Shown here piece after piece: positions 52,101 through 61,100 of a stretch of 64,000 nucleotides of DNA (position 1 is the stretch's first letter; each line of letters starts with the position of its first letter). The stretch is from NCBI GenBank assembly GCA_013397455.1, contig VYZB01000216.1:1404830-1468829 (forward strand), written 5' to 3'. Source of the stretch: Crotophaga sulcirostris (lineage: Eukaryota; Chordata; Aves; Cuculiformes; Crotophagidae). The notes beneath the pieces were generated by a model that was given only the letters and a program-made list of their open reading frames with translations, did not search any database and had not been told where the DNA came from. Both the position numbers and the translations under genes were made by a program.

Positions 52101-55100
52101 TGTTCTTCTATGGATGAGAGTTTAAAGGAACAGCAGAGTGCATCTCCAAGAGAAGAAGAGTTACAGTTTCCTCATAGTGTAACACAGGTTACACATCAAC
52201 AGCAGAAGTTCCTTATTTGATTTTCTGGAAAATGTACACTGAGCATCTTTAATATGACTGAGTTCTCTAAGAGGGCACTGAAGAGACACACAGTCCTTTG
52301 GAGTATAACAACCAAAAGGGAAATTCGCAAATCACATACTCAAAGCAGGAAGTGGAGGAAGTGTTAACCTAGACACATTTCTTGAGATACATCAGGTAAT
52401 ATAGCACACATATGTAATACGTGAGGAGAAAACTGTCTTTATAAAGTAGATATATTGCAGAAGTATGGGCCCGGTTCTCAAATAATAAAGAATAAGCTTA
52501 AATTACAAACTATATAGAATTTAGATTATCTTGATCACACATTCTTTTGTCTTTTCATTCAGTCCTTATTCATTTTTTGCAAAAGCAACTTTGTACTCAA
52601 AGGAAAACCTTTGAAATAAAACACAGTTTTCACTTGCATTGCATCTTGTCGCTTATAGACAGTACTATGTGCAAGTTTTCCCCAAATGTAGCCTTGCTTT
52701 GTCACTTTGTGAATGTTTCCTTCTCTTCCATAAAGTGAGTTGTGCTCCTGTTATCATTTTCTAGGCTGCAGCTACCTGGTCTCTTAGACTCTGATGCAAG
52801 GTCTTGTACTTATCCTCTTCCACTGCATCAGCACGTCACACATCATCACAGAATACAGAGGTAGTTCCACTTGAAGATAATTACATCTGGCTGCCTTGCC
52901 ATCATATCTTGGCCTCTTATCTTCACTCATACCTCTCTCACTCATTCACTCCCACCGAAGTTTCTTAGCTTCCTTCTGCCAACAAACAAGTTGAAAGCTT
53001 ATGGGTGAGAATGAAAGACCAAGGCAACAAGAGGAATCTTGGTGGTGGTGTCTACTACAGGCCATCTGATCAAGGGGAGCCTGCTGAAAAAGCCTTCTTC
53101 CTCCAGCTACAGGAGGTTTCATGCTCACAAACCCTCATCCTACTGGGGGACTTCAACCATGCTGACATCTGCTGGAAAAGCAGTACGACAAGCTGTAGGC
53201 AATCCAGGAGACTCCTAGAGTGCATAGAAGATAAATTCTTAACCCAGATAACAGACACCCCTACTCAAGGGGACGCAATACTTGACCTCATGGTCACCAA
53301 TGCAAGTGAGCTCATCAGTGATGTCAAGATCGGAGGCAGCCTGGGCTCCAGTGATCACACACTGGTGGAGTTCAAGACCCTGAGGGATATGGGATAGACG
53401 AGGAGTGTAGTAAGAACCCTAAATTTTAGGAAAGCAAACGTCCAGCTCTTCAGGGAGTTAGTCAGTAGGACCTCCTGAGAAACGGTTCTCAGGGATAAGG
53501 GAGCAGTACAGAGCTGGCAAATATTTAAGGATGCTTTCCACGTCACTACTCCTATCTTTCTTCTTCTAGTGTGAAAGGGATTGAGAAGAGCACATCAAAA
53601 TTCTTGAAACCAACCGAAAATGCGCTATTGGCATTCAGGCCAAGAGAAGTAAAAATGAAGTGTTGCCTTTTCAGCCTGGTTCACAAGAAATCAAATCTGC
53701 ATTACCCTAAGAAACAGTAATTCTGAGAATAATGACAAGTCAAGGGGAAAAATATTAATGTTGAATGAATACATAAAACACATGTTTAAACATGTATAAC
53801 CACATATACATTCAAACACAACTGATTAAAAACGTGGTCCAAGGCAGAAACTGCAACTGTTTACCCACTTTTAACCATAGTTTATGTTTATTTATGGAGG
53901 CAATGGGCAAAATCATTGAAGAATATGAACGTGTCTTATGAATGTTACAGATGCATCAAATCTGGTTGCCAAAACCTTGTGAAGATCTACATGGGTTACA
54001 TTTTAAGCAGAAAATATCTCTGCTTTCTGATTTGCAACTCAAACTTACACTTATCTTCCTTTAACTGAGGTGAGGATTCTGTTTAAAATCAAAATAAAAT
54101 GTGAAACAAACCTCCATATAGAGTTGTGCCAAATGTCTCTTTTCCTGTCGGCAGAACTTCCTGGTCTGAATAGTAGTTTTTCACTGCAACTTGTATTACA
54201 TAACTTGAAAATGGCTGTAAATTGTCTATGACAGCTACAGGACCCTGAAATTCCTGTAATTCAAAATCAGATAATAAACATGCATTCTTAGTAAAGAGAG
54301 TCATATGTCACACCAATCGTCGGTAAATGAAATGAACATTAAAAAATAATACAGTGGTGCTTTTGTATTCTAATACATTTCAGTGTTTAAAAAATAATGC
54401 TAAAATGATAGTTTGGGTAATAGGTCACTACTGAAAACACATAGCAAAAACCAGAGGTGGAACTATCATGGCTACGACAGCACATTGTTCAGTGGCCAGT
54501 GCTTAAATAGCAAATGGCAAAGTCCAAAAAGCTGTAACAGAAGAAAAAATTACTAAGGCAAGTGTAACTACCGCAAAACACTAAAGGCAAGCTGTATGGT
54601 TGCTGGACAGTCTCAACAGTTATTTAAACAGATTAATATCAACCACAACTGCTCTTTTTACAAGTAGATGCTGAAGACCCGTTTCAAAAGGATTTTAACA
54701 AAGGCACGTTAAAAAGTAGAGGAGTGTTTGCACATAGGAAAGATAAAGAATCTACCAAATGGAATGGGAAATTACTTTTGGGCATGCAGAAGTGGAAAAA
54801 CTCCCTGGTAGAAAGCTACAGAATGGTTTATAAAATGTCTAGAAGTGATATCACATTCGCTGTTTATATGTATATATTTTTGTTTCAAAATAACCATACC
54901 AATATTTTTTGCTGTAGAGCCGACAAATGATAGCTTGAGTTCCTGTGGTTGTTGATCATCTGTCTGAGAAATACCAGATATGTTGGCGTAGGCTGCGATA
55001 GGCCGAGGCATATCTGCTGTGGTGTGACAGATGGCAAGCTTAATGTAAAACTGGTATTCGTCGTATCAAGGATAGTAGGTTTCTCACTGTCTTGTGACAG

Positions 55101-58100
55101 AATCAGGCATCTTTTATCTAGGGAAAATCATCAAAAAAAAAAATAATTACTGTTGGACCAATCCAAACTCACATGGGATTCTACCACCATTCCTATGAGA
55201 AAGCATAATCACAGACTATTATCTCTGCTTTCACAAACAGAAATGAAAAAAATCCACCTGAATGTACTTTATTTGATTACTTTCGTGGACACAAAAATAG
55301 AGGTCATCCAAGTAAAGTCTCATTTATCTTTGATAAGTTATAGATTTACTAAAGGTACAGATATACTAAACAGTTTAGGTTGTTCTTTAAATACCTAAAT
55401 ACCTTGGAAATCCAGATTGTAATTGCTGTATTATCAAGGGCAGTACACACTCATGAGTACAAACTTGTTTGTCACAGGAAAAGCAGATAAGCAAAATAGA
55501 CAGTATCTTTCTTTAGCAATTAAGTGTTATCTTTCTTTTCTTCCAAACAATTTTTCATGTGCAAAGTTCATAGTAAACAGCAGGGGAAAATGAGATAAAT
55601 TTGGGAAGGAGAAAAGGAGTCTATAGGGAGAAAACAATAGAAAACTACTCTGACAGTAAACAAAAAGTAACAGAAGAAAACCCCTTTTCACTTGATATAC
55701 TTTTAAAAATAAATTTAAATATATATTAAATGGGTTTGCAGCCACAAAGGAAAGGTTTAAGATGCATCCCTAGGGAATATGATACAAGGACAAATGTTTG
55801 CCAGAACAACCAACCCCATAGTCAATATCTTTTCTGCCTAAATGAGCAACCTCACCTTCCCTATCAAAGGCAGGGTCATGCGTATAAGGGAAGGAGAATA
55901 AAAAACTCTGTTCAACAGAAATAAATTTAAGGTTGAATCTTTGTCAATTTTATAGTTACTCAAAGCAGTAATACTCCCCCAGGAAAAGTCCCAGATGGAA
56001 TAAAGAATTGAGTCATTTTCAGAGTTAAAGTTTCTGTCAGGCAGTTCCACAGAAATGTGTTTACCCTGACAAGAAAATCCTTCACTACATATTCGGTCCC
56101 CTTCCTCCTAATCCTGAAGAAAAATCATTCTCTCACAGAATCTGTGACAGGACAATAATTTTCACTGAGTACTTCTGATGTGTTAAATGTTCAACTGACA
56201 TCACATCTCTGGATGGCAATTAAATAGGTTAGAATGAAAGGAAACTCTAGCAGTACTCCTTGCTCACATCACTAAAGCGATAAAAAGAATGTCAGTCAAC
56301 CCAATTGGTCTTTGCAAACATCACCTTTTCACGTATACACCATTTGCTTTCAGTACTAAAAAGCAAGAAAAGGAGAAAAAAGTATTTTTTTTCTTATTTT
56401 AGTTCTTTTATTTACTTTTATCTTAAATTTGTGTGAATATTTCTTTGCATTTCCCCCCTCTGCCAAATACCCCGGCTGTGTATTGATCTCTTCTCTTTTG
56501 TGACCTACAATAGGTCTAGAGGTAAAGGCAGGAAGATGTGCCAGAGGAGGTTTAGATTGGATATTAGGAAGAGGTTCTTCACCCAGCAGGTGGTGGAGCA
56601 CTGGAACAGCTCCCCAGGGAGGCAGTCACGGCACCAAGTCTGCCAGTATTCAAGAAGCATTTGGACAATGCCCTCAGTCACGTGGTGTGAATGTTGGGAG
56701 TGTCTTGTGCAGGGATAGGAGTTGGACTCCTTTTGGGAGTGATCCTTTTGGGTCACTTCCAACTCGGGTGATTCTATGATTCTGTGATTTGGAGAAGTCA
56801 ATATAAATCAGAAGAACCCTGTGGGGATGGATCTCTGGGTAGAAATAATCCCTTTGGACCTCTGAATTAAAATTCAGTTCTTCCTTTTCTGCATCAGCTA
56901 AACCTGAGGTTCTTGCAGAAAACCCTATCCCTTGGGGTAAAAATTGGTATATTCTGTACCAGGGCCAAACCTGGCTTTTGCACCAATGCCAAGCCCACAC
57001 AGACCTCGTAGGAGCAAACTTGCCCAAAGTGCCTGGGCCTTGGTCAGAGCAGCTGCAGGCAGGAGTAGACAACTCTACACTCTGCAGTGTGAAATTCTTT
57101 TATTCCAAAGAAGCCCATTCTATTTAATATATTCTTGTTTATTTGTCAGATTTCTATGCAGAATTGAAGTTATATTCATCATACTAGTAGCTATAGATAC
57201 CATGGATCCTAACTTTCTATTAAAACATTTCTTTTATTATCATTCTACAAGGGTTGATTTAAAATATTAAGAGTTCTAAGTGAAGCCTGGGTCTACTGTA
57301 ATGGAAGATGCAATTTCCCCTCAGGTACCTCTTTATAAATAATTTTAATAAGCAGAGTCTTTATCTCTTTGTCTTTGGAAGGGCAGATATTTTTCTTTAG
57401 CTTTGCATACTTGTGAACAAACACAGAAATCTGTATCATAACAGAGATAATTATCAAACTCCTGCTACAGTGCTTTGTGGACATATTCTCTCTTTTTCTG
57501 TGCTTTCATGGGCACTGTTTTTCCGAAATCTCCAGGTCTACAGAACTTTAAAAATAGGCATGGTTTGTCATTAACACCTTGAGCCTTTGAAACGGACAAT
57601 TTTATCATCTTGACCTTTCACGTGATCCAACATAACACCAGTCCTTATATTAATCCTTTTAAAAATGTGCATAGTGAGTAGTTTCCCTCTAGAAGGTACC
57701 TAAATCCATAAAGCATATTTTACATACATAGACAGAACGTGACCTGTAACTCAAATACATACTCTGAAATAAACTTGTTAAATTTACAGAACAACCCAAA
57801 TCCACTCTACCTGGATACAATTGCGCTGCTGAGTTGTAGGCTAGGATCCTCAGGTCATGATTTGCTCTCTTCTGGAGAAATTGTCTTGTGCTTTCTTTAT
57901 TTGCTAGCCAAATTTCAGTGTATTCATTCATTTCAGTGCTCCAGTATATAAATTTCTTATCAACAGCCAAACCACTAATTTTATTACCTGTAGGAAAACG
58001 TTGTATATTTAAACTTCAGAATAAACCTGAGCAGACAATTTCACAAGAGTAGATGGGTGCTTGTGTTCACAGTGAGTCAATATGAGTGGGTATCTTGGTC

Positions 58101-61100
58101 ATACTATATCTTCAAAGACCTTGCCTGGAAAAGAGATTTCTGATATTTTCCAGTAGGTCTCATGAAGATGAGACACTTCGTAATTTCAGTTTACAAGTTT
58201 GAAAGCTTTTTATCATCCAGAATTATGAGAACTGCAATTGAATTAACAAACATGACAAATAAAACACAAAACCAAGATTTGTCTATAGAAACTGTCATTG
58301 TTTTTCCGAGATGAAACCCATAGTTTTCTGCCATCTCCCAGGAGCAATCAAGACAGCTTCTCTGGTTACAGAATATTTTACCAGCACTCTTCCAGAATTG
58401 AGCTGAAAACTGAGCATCCAAGATTAAGTGTTATCATTACAAGAAGTGTCATATAGGTAAGTTATCATGTAAGACTCTACCTGCGTGAAGTACCCTCCCC
58501 ACATATTGAAGTCTACAATGTCACTTTAAGGCCTAAATTAAGAAAGTACTGTATCTTCTCATTGAGATAAATTATAACAGGTGTATCTAATACAAAACCC
58601 TAAAAAAATAATGTATTAATACTATAAGTGAAATCTATTGAGAAGTAGCATTTGAGGCTGTAGTATTTGAAGTTGATTTACATCTTAGTAGAATACATAC
58701 TTGCATCAGCAAATATCCTCACACTACTCTTTCTCCTAGTTTTTATCAACAGGGTACACAAGTGGAAACAGAACACAAACACTTTATTGATCTTGCCTAT
58801 AGATTAAACGATTTTATAAAGAAAGTCCTTCATGAATGCTATTTTGCTGAAATGAGCAATGTTTGATGTACACAGCAAGAATCACAAACTACCTAGAAAC
58901 ATAACAGAGCACTCAGACCTTGAAAAGTTGGTATTTTGGTAACTCTCCAGCAGTGGCAACCATCCACATCTGAGGCCCATATTTCGTCTTTTCCTCTGAT
59001 AAAAAGCAGCTGGGGATTCTTGGAGTCAGACATGTCTATACTCATAGGTCTTCCTAGCTCTGCTTCTGTCACGTTACAGGTGCAGTAGTTCCTCATCTGT
59101 TCTTCTACTGATAAGTATCCCAAAATGTGGTGCACGGTGTTATTCAGAATATCATAATAAAACATGCGACTGCCATAATCAAGCTCTTCCATCCAGTACA
59201 AGCGGCTATCAAATAAAATGCATTGCTTACAGTAGAAAAACTTCAATCTGAGCAATCTGCTCTAAATGCAATCCTGCAAGCGACTACAGTCACAAGCTTC
59301 CTAAACATTTAAAATAGGGCAACTACAGCAGCATACTTGCAGAGTGATTCCAGGATTCAAGGATATTTTTGAACGGAAGGTCACAATAACTGATTATTCT
59401 AGGCAAAATTGTTACTGTAAAAAAATGTTGTCTGGTGCTGACTTTCATTTGAATCACTTAAATAGAAGAACCTATCAGTATTTAAGTATCACTTGAGGAC
59501 TTTACTCAAGCACAGATGTCTTTTAAAATTAGATATGTCTAAACTCAACTAGCAGTCCAAACTCAATTAGCTTCAAAGATTTCTGAGATTTACACAATGT
59601 AAAAGACTCATATATTATAAAAAGTCCTTCTTGGTCCTTAACAGTTGATGATTTCATGCAAATCATATTTAAAACATGCTTTAAATAGTTATTAGTAATA
59701 TATGCCTTACCTTAAGAAAGGATACGACACCAAAGAAGATACAGTTGAATTTCTTTTACCCAATTGATTGTTCAAGGCTTTTAGAGATTTTATCTTGAGC
59801 TCAAGATCAATAACAAATATTTGAGTTTCATTACGTGGTGTTTTCAGGGCAACAAAGAGATGTCTTGCAATCCAGTCAACTGTGATGGCTGTAGAATTGC
59901 GAAGATATGCATCTCTGAAAAACTTAATTATAAAATAAAAACTTTACTAAAACTGCTTGAAAGCAGAATTTTCCCACCTAATGCTAGGACATTATGAAAT
60001 TAGACTTGTTTCTGAAATAATTTCTGCATGGCAAGTAGAAGTCAAAATATAAAGAGCCATAGAATGAAGATTCCAATATTTTTATACAAACGAAAACTTT
60101 TGTTTCACAACTATCAATTGTTGGTTCTATCTTGCTTCCATATTCTTGAAATTAGAAAGAAATTAAAATGAATTAATTACATTTGATACAAAAAATAAAT
60201 TTCTTGTATTTAATAGTGTGAATTTTAAATTAAATGCCTATTGTAATACCTTATCAACAAAGCAGATGTCAGTAAAGTCACGTATGTTTAACAGGAAAAC
60301 TTTACCAATGGCACACTCTGACCTGTTCAAATAAGTATTGATGACAAAAAAAATGGAAGTCAAATTTTATTATATTATACATATTTTTCTTGTACTGCTA
60401 GAGAGGAAAATTATGCAGCTAATCTCTATCGTATTACATCTCATATCAACTGACTGTCATTAAGGAAATTGTGTTTTTCCAATTCTGTTTCCTCCACTGT
60501 ATTTTGCCATTAAATGTGCTTTGTTTATCATGCTGCTTTTCTTCCTTCTCAAATATGCAGGTTTTATTTTTTAAAAAATATAATTAGCTCCAAAATAATG
60601 AAAATAACTACCATCTGTATTCTAAGATTCTCTTAAGAAAGTCAATGAACAAAGGAATACCTGAAACTTTGAAGTAGTCTGTATATTCAGAAGAAAAAGA
60701 GAATCTTCTACAATATAGTACATTTTGTCATCGTTAGCAGTATAGCAGATGTCCTTTACATTTGTCTGTGCTGAAAGTTCCCATATGGTATGATTATTGT
60801 CTATGTCAGTAAGAAACAACTTGTTGGCAGAAACAGTTATAAGAGTTGGGGTGGGGAAATGATCTGGAAGGAAAAGGGCACAGCAGAATTTACAAAAAAT
60901 ATTCCAGACAATAGATGTAACTCATAAGGAAAGCAAGTACAAAATAAATGATGGCTCTACACAAATTATATTGGTTGTATGTCACAGCAAATAAATAAAA
61001 TAATGACATGCCTTCTTTTCACCACATACAACTTCTATGATTTTTTCAATGGCACTATGGATGCTTACCTAATAAATTTAAGCCTAATAAAACCAGATTT

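Noticed and set aside
60247..60305. Possible extra ROS1 exon between exons 23 and 24 (GAACAG acceptor, GATAAG|GTATTA donor)
   Set aside because: In the phase required after exon 23 it hits a stop. Exon 23 joins exon 24 directly in frame when the 59922 acceptor is used.
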